64,000 nt of DNA from assembly GCF_009882915.1 (NCBI RefSeq), contig NZ_WTUW01000001.1, forward strand, positions 357 to 64,356, written 5' to 3'. This document shows, in pieces, positions 38,018-50,900 of this stretch (the first letter of the stretch is position 1; each line of letters opens with the position of its first letter). The notes below the pieces were generated by a model. It worked only from the letters and a program-made list of their open reading frames with translations. It was not told the origin of the DNA and did not search any database. The position numbers and the translations under genes are program-made. The stretch is from Sneathiella litorea. GTDB lineage: Bacteria; Pseudomonadota; Alphaproteobacteria; Sneathiellales; Sneathiellaceae.

Positions 38018-39223
38018 TCAGGTATCATTGGGTGCAACGATATTTGCGATATCACTGTCAGAGTACCCTAATTCACGCAAAATTTCTTCCGTGTGTTGGC
38101 CTACCTTACCAGGTGACGATGCCTCTTTCTTCGGACCGTCTTCATTTGCAACAAACGGCGCACCAACAAGACGTAATGCCTGATCGAATCCGCTGATGTT
38201 CTCTCCCCTAACCACGATACCCCGATGTTCCAGCTGCGGATCGGATGTTGCTTCTGCCAATGTACGAACCGCCTGAACGACAACCCCGACATTGCTCATG
38301 ATTTCCACCCATTCGGCCGTTGTTTTGGTTTTCATCGCCTCGCCAACGATCTTCAGCCCTTCCTGCAAATTCTCCTGCCGCGCCTCGAAAGTGGCAAAGC
38401 GCGGATCTTCCAGCATATGTTCCATTCCCGCAGCTTTCAGCACGGCGATGTTATGATCAAGTGTAACTGTCGCGATCAGTACAATTCCGTCTTTCGTTTC
38501 AAATACACCGGCACTGGGCTGACGCGTCGGCGAGGCATTTCCGATCAGTGGCGGAACATTCCCACGCACCATAAAGTCAGCCATCTGAGATGCGGCCAGC
38601 AACATGGCGCTGTCATACATAGCGACGTCAACATATTGCCCTTTACCTGTCTTTTCCTTGCGATGAAGCGCGGACGAGATGGCGAAAGCAGCATTAACGC
38701 CGGTAAACATATCGATCACCATTATGCCAATACGTAAGGGTCCCGTCTCTTCACTGCCATTAAGAGTGAACAGCCCCGCTGCGGCCTGAATGGCGGAATC
38801 ATAGGCTTTGTCAGAGCTTCGTGGCCCTTGCTGGCCATATCCGCTGATCGAACAATAGACGATCTCAGGTTTTTGTTTTTTGACACTTTCATAGTCGATC
38901 CCCAGCTTTTTGGCGACACCCGGCCGAAAATTCTCGACAACAACATCCGCATCTTCAATCAACCGATAGGCAATCTCACGCCCCTCTTTAGATTTCAAGT
39001 CAATGGCCAGACTGCGCTTGTTCAGATTTGCTGTCAGAAAGGCGGGAGAGAGGCGCTTGGCGACCATTTCCGCATCCGAAAGTGCTGTGCGAAGCTGATC
39101 ACCTTTTACCGGTGCTTCAATCTTGATGACATCAGCCCCCAGAAGTGAAAACATCTGGGTACTGATTGGGCCCGCCAATACTTGCGTGAAATCGACGACC
39201 TTTAATCCTTCATAAGCTCTCAT
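38018..39223 (-). CDS. CaiB/BaiF family CoA transferase (class III)
   Basis: Class III CoA transferase or acyl-CoA racemase of 401 aa. It has the N-terminal FTQVLAGPISTQMFSLLGADVIKIE, the NKRSLAIDLKS segment, and the catalytic aspartate probably in MYDSAMLLAA. Its ATG overlaps the stop of the upstream ligase by one base (TAATG), so they are coupled. Within the cluster it may move CoA onto a branched acid, or act as an alpha-methylacyl-CoA racemase, which phytanyl-type or isoprenoid degradation needs. The sequence does not separate these roles. Confidence 0.88.
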   Translation of the reverse strand: MRAYEGLKVVDFTQVLAGPISTQMFSLLGADVIKIEAPVKGDQLRTALSDAEMVAKRLSPAFLTANLNKRSLAIDLKSKEGREIAYRLIEDADVVVENFRPGVAKKLGIDYESVKKQKPEIVYCSISGYGQQGPRSSDKAYDSAIQAAAGLFTLNGSEETGPLRIGIMVIDMFTGVNAAFAISSALHRKEKTGKGQYVDVAMYDSAMLLAASQMADFMVRGNVPPLIGNASPTRQPSAGVFETKDGIVLIATVTLDHNIAVLKAAGMEHMLEDPRFATFEARQENLQEGLKIVGEAMKTKTTAEWVEIMSNVGVVVQAVRTLAEATSDPQLEHRGIVVRGENISGFDQALRLVGAPFVANEDGPKKEASSPGKVGQHTEEILRELGYSDSDIANIVAPNDT

Positions 39224-41319
39224 TATACTTTACCTTTTGGAACAATAAGGGCATCAACTGCGACAGCCCCTTCTGGTAGAACGATGAAGGGATTAACATC
39301 GATCGTTTCAATTTTATCTGCGTTATCAGCGGCGTAAACGGAGAGCCGTGATAGAGCTTCCGCCAGCGCATTCAAATCAGATGGTGGCGCCCCACGCACA
39401 CCGTCCAGCATGGCGCGACCCTGTATTTCATCAATCATACGATGGGCCTCATCCACACCGAAAGGTGCCAAACGGAACGTTACGTCCTTCAGCACTTCCA
39501 CGAATACGCCTCCAAGACCGAACATCACTGCAGGCCCGAAGACAGGGTCGCACACAACGCCCATTACCGTCTCAACACCCCCGGAGACCATTTCAGCAAC
39601 AATGACACCCTCAATTTTCGCATCCGGCTTGGCCTTTTTGGCTCGCTCAATTAGCGTCTCGTATCCTTCTGCGACTTCCTTTTCGGAATTGAGCTTGAGA
39701 AGTACGCCGCCAATTTCCGTCTTATGGAGAATATCCGGCGAGGCAATCTTCATGACGACAGCCCCTCCAATGCCATGCCAGACCTTGACGGCATCTTCCG
39801 CGGATTGAACCAACTCTTCGCGAGTTACAGGGACGCCAATGCTTTTCAGCACTTTCTTCGCCTCATGTTCCGCGATCGGCTCAGTTGGTGCGGGCAGAAC
39901 ATCAGCGGAAAGTTTTGGCGGGCTATCCGGCCGGCCACGTGCGAACACTTCTCCAAAATGGGTTAACGCCGCCATCGCCCGAACGGTAAGTGACGGATCT
40001 TCGAAACACGGCATATTCAGCTTTTCAAATGGCTCCACAATATCTTGCGGCCCGATAAGGCTCATCATCATCACCTCATCGGGGTACTTCTTGCGAATGT
40101 TGGAGAAAATCTCCCGGCAAGCATCGCGGGTAAAAGGCGATGCCGGCACCCCGGCAACATAAACAATATGACTATCGAAATCCGCTTCTTCGATCGTCAT
40201 CTCGATATTTGCCTCCATCAACTTTGGATCGTTCAAGGCCTGCGCCGTGAAATCAACCGGGTTGTTAACACCGGCAAACGGAATCAGTTCCTTCAATTTC
40301 TTCTGCGTTGCCATGGGAAGCGGGGCAACATCCAGGCCATACTTCACCGAGGCATCCGCCATTTGAACACCAACTCCGCCGGAAATCGTCTGCAAATCGA
40401 TCTTGCGCCCCTTCGGGTATTTTCCGAACTGACACGCGTAGGCGATATCTACGAATTCTTCGGTCGTTTCCGCGCGGTACACGCCATATTGCTTGAAGAG
40501 TGCGTCATAAACCGCATCTGCACCCGCGAGCGATGCCGTATGAGAGGCTGCGGCTGCCGCTCCCGCATCGGTTTTCCCAACCTTCATAAAAATTACGGGT
40601 TTTTCCGCATCCCGTGCCATTTCAAGCGCCCGGCAGACACGGTCTGCGTTCTTCATACCCTCAGCATAAGCAAGAATAACCTTCACTTCCGGATTTTGGG
40701 CGTAATACTCAATTACCTCGGCAACATCGACATCGGATTCATTGCCCGTCGTCACCCAGTAGTTGGATCCAACCCCTCGAAGCTGAGAAACAGTGAACAC
40801 ATGCGCCCCGTATGCCCCGCTCTGGCTGACAATCCCGATCGGCCCCGGTGGAAGAAGTGACGCCGCCGGAGCATTACTGAACGTTCCATACCAACCCGCA
40901 CTGATGTTAAAGACACCAAGGCAGTTAGGTCCGATAATCTTCATACCGCTTTCTTTGGCAATATCCGTAATCTCACGCTGCGCGCGGGCACCATCGTCAC
41001 TCTGTTCGGCAAAGCCCGATGTAAACATGACCGCACTTTTTACGCCTTGATCCGCACAGTCACGCAAGGTCTGCACCGCCACATTTGCCGCAACCGCGAT
41101 TATAGCGCAGTCAACTCCCTTCGGGACATCTTTGATGCTCGCATATGCAGGCAACCCCTGGATTGTCTCATAGTTTGGATTAACCGGGTAAATTTCGCCT
41201 TTATACCCCGCATTCTTCATTGCATTTATCGGTCGACCACCAATCCTGGAAGGAGTATTAGAAGCACCGATAATTGCCACAGACTGTGGCCGCAACATGG
41301 GCTCAAGTGGATGGGTCAT
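39223..41319 (-). CDS. ADP-forming acyl-CoA synthetase (acetate--CoA ligase family)
   Basis: Fused acyl-CoA synthetase (NDP-forming) of 698 aa. A CoA-binding Rossmann domain (about residues 5-135) comes first, then a succinyl-CoA-ligase-like domain with the phospho-histidine site AAASHTASLAGADAVYDALF, and a C-terminal ATP-grasp domain (about 470-698). Such enzymes activate organic acids to CoA thioesters reversibly at the cost of one ATP to ADP. It is coupled to the CoA transferase downstream and follows AtuA by 38 bases, suggesting it activates the cluster's substrate or recovers ATP from a product. Confidence 0.88.
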   Translation of the reverse strand: MTHPLEPMLRPQSVAIIGASNTPSRIGGRPINAMKNAGYKGEIYPVNPNYETIQGLPAYASIKDVPKGVDCAIIAVAANVAVQTLRDCADQGVKSAVMFTSGFAEQSDDGARAQREITDIAKESGMKIIGPNCLGVFNISAGWYGTFSNAPAASLLPPGPIGIVSQSGAYGAHVFTVSQLRGVGSNYWVTTGNESDVDVAEVIEYYAQNPEVKVILAYAEGMKNADRVCRALEMARDAEKPVIFMKVGKTDAGAAAAASHTASLAGADAVYDALFKQYGVYRAETTEEFVDIAYACQFGKYPKGRKIDLQTISGGVGVQMADASVKYGLDVAPLPMATQKKLKELIPFAGVNNPVDFTAQALNDPKLMEANIEMTIEEADFDSHIVYVAGVPASPFTRDACREIFSNIRKKYPDEVMMMSLIGPQDIVEPFEKLNMPCFEDPSLTVRAMAALTHFGEVFARGRPDSPPKLSADVLPAPTEPIAEHEAKKVLKSIGVPVTREELVQSAEDAVKVWHGIGGAVVMKIASPDILHKTEIGGVLLKLNSEKEVAEGYETLIERAKKAKPDAKIEGVIVAEMVSGGVETVMGVVCDPVFGPAVMFGLGGVFVEVLKDVTFRLAPFGVDEAHRMIDEIQGRAMLDGVRGAPPSDLNALAEALSRLSVYAADNADKIETIDVNPFIVLPEGAVAVDALIVPKGKV

Positions 41320-41357
41320 TCTTGTTTCCTTTTTATCCCTAGGACTAGTTTGTAGTT

Positions 41358-43172
41358 TTAGCTTTTCACCAAATCGGCCGGTACTTTAATTGGTAATGCC
41401 AGAAGTTGTTGAGCATATGTCTTTGCCAGATTATCGAGATGAAGGGTGGAAGTCCCACCGCCGCCCAGACAATTCGTTAGCAGAAAATTCACCGCATTCA
41501 TACCCGGTAAATCAAACCGCATAACCTCGCCCTCCACAACATGACCGAAATATCTCTTTACAGCATCTTCAGTTGCGCTCTGCTTGATCCAGGGGAGGTA
41601 ATCAGGCTTGCGGGCAATGACGCCGACATTTGCATTGTTACCTTTATCCCCGCTGCGTGCCGCGGCCAATTCAACCAAGGGAACTTCGATCATTGTGTCA
41701 GACGTCGATTTCATAGGTGCATCCGGAGCGGTATGGCGTATTTCTGGGAATTTTGAATATTCACCGGGAACCTTTATTTCATATTTAACCGGTTTATTAT
41801 CTATAAATACTTTTGGCTGAATTCTCGCCTTGTCGATCTGAAATGCGAATTGTGCAACAACCGGCGTAATCTTGGGTCGACCTGCTGCTCCGGCAGAGGT
41901 GCGCCCCGTGGTCATGGAAAGACCGACACCTGTCGTTTCCTTGGAGAAAAGCTCCAATGCCGCCCGTTCATCATGCCGGACGTCTATTTGCGTAATGATC
42001 TCTCGGGCGAGGGCTGCATGTTCATCTGCATTCTTCCCCCATAGGGTTTGCGCACCGATAATATGCACAGCCGTATCGCGATAATCGCCGAGATTACGTT
42101 CGACAAAAAGACGGCGCGTCCGCTTGAGCAAGGCATTGGCAAAGGCCTGCCCCTTTTCCGCCGCGTCAAACCCGGTGACAACGGTCATTGCGGTCGCGCG
42201 ATATCCATCCTTGTAGGTGCCGGATACTTTATAAGTTGCCGTTGGCGGGCGGCCTTTAACACCTGCGATTTCCAGCCAGTCTTTCCCTGTCTCGATCAGG
42301 GTAACCCCGGAAAAATCACAAATCACATCGGGCATGATATAGGCTTCAGGATCGCCGATCTCATAGAGAATCTGCTCTCCCACCGTCAGTCGGGAAACAA
42401 GGCCGCCGGTGCCCTCTGGCTTGGTAATAGAAAATGTTCCATCCTCCCGACAAACGGCTATTGGATAGCCCATATCATCCCAGCCATCGACTGTATCACG
42501 CCAGTCCGTGAAGTTGCCCCCTGTTGCCTGTGCCCCACATTCAAGAATATGTCCGGCGAGCGTGCCGGAAGCGAGCTTGTCATAGTCGTCAACTGTCCAG
42601 CCAAACTCGTGTATTAGCGGCCCCAGAGTAACCGCGCTATCGACGCAACGTCCGGTAATGACGACATCCGCGCCTTGATCAAGGGCCGCGGCAATCGGAA
42701 AGGCGCCAAGATAGGCATTGGCACTGATCATACCTTCAGGCATTGGCGCACCGGAAAACATTTCCCGCTTCCCCTCAGCGCGTAAACTCTCAATATCATC
42801 CGTAAGATTATCACCTTCAACGATACCGATCTTTAGATCAACACCAGCATCTTGCGCTATTTTTGCAAGGGCAGCGGCACAGGCCGATACATTGACTCCA
42901 CCAGCATTCGCAATAACCTTGATACCACGTGCCTTGATTTCGTGAAGAAGCGGCTTCATGGCAAGATCTACAAAATCCCGCGCATATCCTAGATCTGGCG
43001 ATTTTTCCTTCGCTCGGACAAGAATCGACATGGTGACTTCAGCCAGATAATCAAACACCAGATAATCCAGATCACCTTTCATGACGAGTTGGCGCGGTGC
43101 GTCCTGGGAGTCGCCCCAATATCCCGATGCACCGCCAATGCGGACAGTTCTTGGATTAGCCATGTCCGTCAT
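41358..43172 (-). CDS. Acyclic terpene utilisation AtuA family protein
   Basis: A 604-aa protein of the AtuA family, required for growth on citronellol and geraniol in Pseudomonas; its reaction is not firmly known. Recognisable parts are MANPRTVRIGGASGYWGDS near the start, IGIVEGDNLTDDIESLR, and the C-terminal AARSGDKGNNANVGVIARKPDYL followed by GGGGTSTLHLDNL. The length agrees with the family. The ATG at 43172 overlaps the stop of the upstream crotonase in ATGA, so the two are translationally coupled. This gene is the main marker that the cluster handles isoprenoid-type acids. Confidence 0.92.
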   Translation of the reverse strand: MTDMANPRTVRIGGASGYWGDSQDAPRQLVMKGDLDYLVFDYLAEVTMSILVRAKEKSPDLGYARDFVDLAMKPLLHEIKARGIKVIANAGGVNVSACAAALAKIAQDAGVDLKIGIVEGDNLTDDIESLRAEGKREMFSGAPMPEGMISANAYLGAFPIAAALDQGADVVITGRCVDSAVTLGPLIHEFGWTVDDYDKLASGTLAGHILECGAQATGGNFTDWRDTVDGWDDMGYPIAVCREDGTFSITKPEGTGGLVSRLTVGEQILYEIGDPEAYIMPDVICDFSGVTLIETGKDWLEIAGVKGRPPTATYKVSGTYKDGYRATAMTVVTGFDAAEKGQAFANALLKRTRRLFVERNLGDYRDTAVHIIGAQTLWGKNADEHAALAREIITQIDVRHDERAALELFSKETTGVGLSMTTGRTSAGAAGRPKITPVVAQFAFQIDKARIQPKVFIDNKPVKYEIKVPGEYSKFPEIRHTAPDAPMKSTSDTMIEVPLVELAAARSGDKGNNANVGVIARKPDYLPWIKQSATEDAVKRYFGHVVEGEVMRFDLPGMNAVNFLLTNCLGGGGTSTLHLDNLAKTYAQQLLALPIKVPADLVKS

Positions 43173-43996
43173 CCCTCCTCTTTATCACCAGCCGTTTGCC
43201 AGGCGGGTTTCCGCTTTTCCGCAAAAGCTGACTGGCCTTCCTTGCCCTCGATACTTCGGTTCAACTCAGAAAATTTCTGAGCGGAAAAGCTGATCATCTC
43301 CTCTTCAGGGAGCGTTCCGACCTTTAGCATGATTGCCTTGGTTGCCGCATTCGCCATGGGACCACAATGGAGTACACGGGAAACGACATCTTCGAGTGTG
43401 CCGTCAATTTCTGCGTCTGCACAAAGATATTGCGCGATACCGTACTCAAAGGCTTTTATGCCATCGAAGCGCTCCCCGGTGAGCGCAAGCTGGCGGGCGC
43501 GAGTCAAACCAATCCGTTTTACGACGTAAGGTGCGATCTGCGCCGGAGCAACGCCCAGTGCCGTTTCCGGCATACCCATCCTCGCACCCTCTGCGACTAT
43601 TGTAATATCAGCGAGACAGGCATACCCCATACCGCCACCGAATGCTGACCCTTCCACAACGGCTATCGTTGTCTGAGGTAAACGCTCGAATTTCAGGAAT
43701 GCCATTCCGGCGGCGCGGTTCCGTTCCATAATCGGGTCGCTGTCTGGCGTCACGATATCCTCAGCCATGTTACGTCGCTCTTTAATATCTCCACCGGCGC
43801 AGAAATGCCCCCCTTCCCCGCGAAGCACCACAACACGGACATCGGGAGTTGTTTCCAACCAATCGACCACGGCGGCGAACTCAGCGCCCATTTGGCTGTT
43901 GATCGCATTTCTCTGATCAGGCCGATTGAAACTCAGGTTAAGGCGAGGCCCTACCACTTCAAGCTTTAAAAACTCACACTCTGGTAGTTTATGCAT
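43169..43996 (-). CDS. Enoyl-CoA hydratase/isomerase, AtuE-like
   Basis: Crotonase-superfamily enzyme of 275 aa. The oxyanion-hole segments are GGHFCAGGDIKERRN and GSAFGGGMGYACLADITI, with a glutamate in MGMPETALGVAP at the usual catalytic position. In the Atu pathway the hydratase AtuE adds water to isohexenylglutaconyl-CoA; coupling to atuA by an ATGA overlap supports that role here, although the sequence alone says only crotonase. It is the first gene of the leftward operon downstream of tetR. Confidence 0.85.
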   Translation of the reverse strand: MHKLPECEFLKLEVVGPRLNLSFNRPDQRNAINSQMGAEFAAVVDWLETTPDVRVVVLRGEGGHFCAGGDIKERRNMAEDIVTPDSDPIMERNRAAGMAFLKFERLPQTTIAVVEGSAFGGGMGYACLADITIVAEGARMGMPETALGVAPAQIAPYVVKRIGLTRARQLALTGERFDGIKAFEYGIAQYLCADAEIDGTLEDVVSRVLHCGPMANAATKAIMLKVGTLPEEEMISFSAQKFSELNRSIEGKEGQSAFAEKRKPAWQTAGDKEEG

Positions 43997-44032
43997 TTAT
44001 TTTTTCTTTCTTCTTATTGCATCGCCTGCCGC

Positions 44033-44677
44033 TTATTTTTCGGTCAGGTATCTTCTAAACATAGCCTTAAATTGATCAATTTGCAGCGAAACTTTTTCGT
44101 TTCCTCCAGCAATCATGTTTGTCAGTGCAAGACCGCGAAGTGTAACGAGTAGCATATGCCGCCAAGAAAGAACTTCTTCTCGGCTTCGGCCGGTATCCGC
44201 AAAAACAGCCTGCCAGACATCTGCCCTTTTATGTTCCAGTTCTTCCAGGGTCGACGTGATTGCTTCTTGAAAGTCCGGATCCTGTCGTCCGCGTACGGCA
44301 ATTTCGATAAAGGCTGCGTAATTGAAGCCACGAAACCCTTCCCAGTAATCATCGACAATTCGATCAATCCGCTCATTAAGTGGCAAACTGATAAGCCCCG
44401 ATGCATCCAGATGCCAACTTAAACGATTTGCTATTTCCTCGATACTGGCAACCAGCAGGGATTTAGGGTTATCGAAATGATACTGAATGGCCCCGCGCGT
44501 CAACCCTGCTTCGCGGGCGACATCCGCCATGGTAAGCTGCCCCGCTCCCTTTTCATGCAGCAACATTATTGTTGCATCAACAAGCCGTTGGCGGGTTTCC
44601 GCGCGCCGTTCCTCCTGTCGCCGTCGTTTTCCACTTTTATCCGGCGCAATCACACCAAAAACATCTCCCTGGAACAT
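44033..44677 (-). CDS. TetR/AcrR family transcriptional regulator
   Basis: A 214-aa repressor-type regulator. The N-terminal helix-turn-helix runs from about residue 22 to 80 (TRQRLVDATIMLLHEKGAGQLTMADVAREAGLTRGAIQYHF), and a helical ligand-binding domain follows. It is divergent from the acyl-CoA dehydrogenase gene, with a near-perfect 20-base palindrome between them. By analogy with AtuR and PsrA-type regulators, the inducer may be an acyl-CoA intermediate of the pathway. Confidence 0.92.
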   Translation of the reverse strand: MFQGDVFGVIAPDKSGKRRRQEERRAETRQRLVDATIMLLHEKGAGQLTMADVAREAGLTRGAIQYHFDNPKSLLVASIEEIANRLSWHLDASGLISLPLNERIDRIVDDYWEGFRGFNYAAFIEIAVRGRQDPDFQEAITSTLEELEHKRADVWQAVFADTGRSREEVLSWRHMLLVTLRGLALTNMIAGGNEKVSLQIDQFKAMFRRYLTEK

Positions 44678-44740
44678 AAACGGACAGTCGCCGCACTATG
44701 TGTAATCGGATTTAACTGACGCCGCCTAACAATCAATTGT

Positions 44741-44760
44741 AACATTCATTCATGAATGTT
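44741..44760. promoter_or_regulatory. TetR-type operator in the divergent region
   Basis: AACATTCA and TGAATGTT form a perfect 8-base inverted repeat with a 4-base spacer. The palindrome lies inside the 17-base spacer of a TTGTAA/TAGTGT promoter candidate (44737-44765) for the acyl-CoA dehydrogenase, and next to TACAAT, a possible leftward -10. Binding here would shut off both directions. I found no second copy in the other promoter regions of the cluster. Confidence 0.65.
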
Positions 44761-44840
44761 AGTGTATGAAGAACAGAAAAACAATCCCTTATGGGGCCGG
44801 ATATCCGATAGGATACGGAGAATAAGAAGCGGGGCAAATC

Positions 44841-48034
<3,194 letters not shown>

Positions 48035-48040
48035 TTAAGT

Positions 48041-48835
48041 TCAGGCGTGGCGTGTTCCGGGAGCAGGTGGGTTGCGCGCCGGCCCTGCAAAACACTGTGC
48101 AACCGACATCCAGCGCGTCGCAATCTCACCCGTAACCTTCAGGTCTGTATCGGCAATATTCCGGGTCTGCGTCACGACCTGGCAGAACTCCTCGGCGTTT
48201 CCCTCAATATGATTCGTTTTATTTTCCGGGTTCCATTCCCAGATATCGCCGGAAGGTGCCGTCAAACGAACATGTGGAACCGGTTTTGGCACCTCTTCCT
48301 TACGATTGATGAAAGTCCACCCAAAGGTATTCATGCCCATTACGGCGATGCTTTTGATCAGGTCCCTGTTTTCTCGCTGGACGCCCAGCAAATCATAGAT
48401 CTCTTGCGCATGAGACCAGGTTTCCATCAGACGGGCGGAAATACTGGATCGTGCACTCATGGTTGGCCCAACCCAAAGCAAGCGCTGCTTTGGATCGGCG
48501 GCATAGAACCGATCTGCCATTTCAAGGTAGTAATCCCGCCAGGCATCCCGCAGAGCCACACCCTTCAAACCATCCAGCATCTTGTCCGTCGCATCCACGA
48601 GCGAGCCGGATGATTCACGCAGCTCAGAAAGCTCTCCATAGACCCGCTTGAACGCTTCCTCATCCGTTAGTGTCAGGTCTGCGACGTAGTTGAAGAAATG
48701 CAGATGCTGCAGGACGTCATTAATCGTCCAGTCGCGAAACAGGGTCACACGGTCGTAATCCGCATCTTCAAGCGGTTCAATGAGGCTATAAAGCGCTTCG
48801 CTTTCATCCCTGAAATCATGGGCCTCTTTTAGCAT
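48041..48835 (-). CDS. TIGR03084 family protein (DinB-like, putative metal-binding)
   Basis: A 264-aa protein of the uncharacterised family TIGR03084, related to the DinB/maleylpyruvate isomerase N-terminal fold. The conserved N-terminal part contains TLFRDWTINDVLQHLHFFNY, with histidines typical of the metal-binding helix bundle, and a second conserved HAQEIYDLLG. The family is repeatedly found in acyl-CoA degradation clusters, but the reaction is unknown. It lies between the dienoyl-CoA reductase and the carboxylase alpha subunit in a compact operon (24- and 27-base gaps). Confidence 0.85.
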   Translation of the reverse strand: MLKEAHDFRDESEALYSLIEPLEDADYDRVTLFRDWTINDVLQHLHFFNYVADLTLTDEEAFKRVYGELSELRESSGSLVDATDKMLDGLKGVALRDAWRDYYLEMADRFYAADPKQRLLWVGPTMSARSSISARLMETWSHAQEIYDLLGVQRENRDLIKSIAVMGMNTFGWTFINRKEEVPKPVPHVRLTAPSGDIWEWNPENKTNHIEGNAEEFCQVVTQTRNIADTDLKVTGEIATRWMSVAQCFAGPARNPPAPGTRHA

Positions 48836-48862
48836 AGCTTATTCTTCCTTCCCGTTTACGCG

Positions 48863-50854
48863 TTATTCCGGCGCTTCGATTTCAAATAGTAGATCGTCAA
48901 CTGATACCTGGCTGGCCGCTGTCGCAATAACATTCTGAACAACACCGGAAACTTCCGCCAAAATATCATGCTGCATCTTCATGGCTTCCAATACGGCTAG
49001 CCGCGCGCCAACCTCGACTGTATCGCCGGCTTTCACAAAAACTTCCAGCAATGTTCCATGCATCGGCGCCGTCACCTGACCATTGCCTGCGGCTGCCGTA
49101 GCCGATAGAGGAAAAGCAATCTCATTAGTAAAACGTAGGGTTTTACCAACATCGGTGAGTTCAAGAACGCCATCAGACATTGATTCATAATGGACACGCT
49201 TACGGTTGCCATCGACGGTGAGTTGCGCTTTGTTTCCATTGCGTTCCTTCACCTCCAGAAACAGCTCAGTCTCGCCAACCATGACATTATAACCGCCATT
49301 CCGCTTTGGCGACACAGTTACATCGACTTTCTCGTCTCCGCTCGCGAAGACATAGCGGGTCAGCAATTCGCCTCCGCTCGACCAATCTATCAGCTTGTCA
49401 CTTACGAATACGGCCGAAGCTTTGGCCCGGTCCCGTTCGACCTGATAGAGAAGAACAGCTGCCATTGCCATTTCTGACAGATTTGGGGTTTTTGCAACCA
49501 GTCGATCACCATCGAACAAATCCCCAATGAAGGCAGTCGTCGCCTCCCCTCTTGCAAAGACCTCCTCATTCAGGATATCGATGAGAAAGCCGCGATTTGT
49601 TGTGAGGCCAAAAATAACCGTATTTTTCAACGCCTCAATCAGGCGGTGACGAGCCACCTCACGGCTCTCTCCATAGGCGATCACCTTCGCAATCATCGGG
49701 TCGTAGAAGGGTGAGATCTCTTGCCCTGAATCAACCCCGACATCAAAGCGAACACCATCCCCTTCCGCTGCCTGCCAAGTCGTAATCTGACCTGTACAGG
49801 GCAGGAAATCCTGCGCTGTATCTTCAGCATAGAGCCGCACTTCGATGGCGTGCCCCTGCAGTTTCACCTCCTGCTGCTCGATCCCGAGAGGTTCGCCCTC
49901 TGACACTTTTATTTGTAACGCGACAAGATCAAGCCCCGTCACCATTTCAGTCACTGGATGCTCTACCTGCAGTCGCGTGTTCATTTCCAGGAAATAGAAG
50001 TTATTTTCCGCATCAAGCAAGAATTCAACCGTGCCAGCACCGCGATAATTGATGCTGCGGGCCGCCTCTACTGCTGCCTCGCCCATTTTCTCGCGCAGCT
50101 CCGGCGTCATGACGGGACATGGCGCTTCCTCGACCACTTTTTGATGACGCCGCTGGACAGAACAATCGCGCTCACCCAAATGAACCACATTACCGAAACT
50201 GTCCGCGAAGACCTGAACCTCCACATGCCGGGGTTCGACAATCGCCTTTTCAAGGATTAACTCATCAGAGCCAAACGCATTTTGCGCCTCCGACCGTGCG
50301 GAAGCAATCGCATCGGCGAGGGTTTTCTCCTCATGCACGAGACGCATGCCACGTCCACCGCCACCTGCGGCCGCCTTCACCATGATCGGGAAGCCAATTT
50401 CCCTTGCTGCCGCGATCAGAGTCTCATCGGACTGGTCCTTATCCTCATACCCGGGTACACAGGGCACGTTGGCGGCGATCATCCGCCGCTTGGCTGCTGC
50501 TTTGTTCCCCATCAGGTCAATTGCGTCGGCAGAAGGACCGATAAAGACGATCCCCGCGTCCTCACAAGCACGTGCAAAATCCGCGTTTTCCGAAAGGAAC
50601 CCATACCCTGGGTGGATAGCTTCCGCCCCTGTTTCCTTTGCAGCCGCAAGAATCTTCGCCATATCAAGATATGACTGCTGCACCGGCGCGGCTCCGATCA
50701 AGACCGCCTCATCTGCCATGCGCACATGCAGGGCAGATGTATCTGCCTCCGAATAGACGGCAATCGTGCGATACCCAAGACTTTGCGCCGTTTTTATAAC
50801 CCTGACGGCGATTTCGCCCCGATTGGCGATCAATATAGAGTTAAATTTTCTCAT
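48863..50854 (-). CDS. Biotin-dependent acyl-CoA carboxylase alpha subunit (AtuF/MccA-like)
   Basis: Biotin carboxylase plus biotin carrier in one 663-aa chain. The ATP-grasp glycine loop is KAAAGGGGRGMRLVHEE, the carboxylase ends near residue 450, and the biotinyl-lysine is in LEAMKMQHD near the C-terminus. The family carboxylates methylcrotonyl-, geranyl-, propionyl- or acetyl-CoA; with AtuA and AtuC-like neighbours the geranyl-CoA type (AtuF) is favoured. The sequence alone does not rule out leucine degradation, but no other leucine genes are present. Confidence 0.9.
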   Translation of the reverse strand: MRKFNSILIANRGEIAVRVIKTAQSLGYRTIAVYSEADTSALHVRMADEAVLIGAAPVQQSYLDMAKILAAAKETGAEAIHPGYGFLSENADFARACEDAGIVFIGPSADAIDLMGNKAAAKRRMIAANVPCVPGYEDKDQSDETLIAAAREIGFPIMVKAAAGGGGRGMRLVHEEKTLADAIASARSEAQNAFGSDELILEKAIVEPRHVEVQVFADSFGNVVHLGERDCSVQRRHQKVVEEAPCPVMTPELREKMGEAAVEAARSINYRGAGTVEFLLDAENNFYFLEMNTRLQVEHPVTEMVTGLDLVALQIKVSEGEPLGIEQQEVKLQGHAIEVRLYAEDTAQDFLPCTGQITTWQAAEGDGVRFDVGVDSGQEISPFYDPMIAKVIAYGESREVARHRLIEALKNTVIFGLTTNRGFLIDILNEEVFARGEATTAFIGDLFDGDRLVAKTPNLSEMAMAAVLLYQVERDRAKASAVFVSDKLIDWSSGGELLTRYVFASGDEKVDVTVSPKRNGGYNVMVGETELFLEVKERNGNKAQLTVDGNRKRVHYESMSDGVLELTDVGKTLRFTNEIAFPLSATAAAGNGQVTAPMHGTLLEVFVKAGDTVEVGARLAVLEAMKMQHDILAEVSGVVQNVIATAASQVSVDDLLFEIEAPE

Positions 50855-50900
50855 TTTCCGGACCTACCTGTTCTTTATCATTTTTATTGATTACCGGAGA

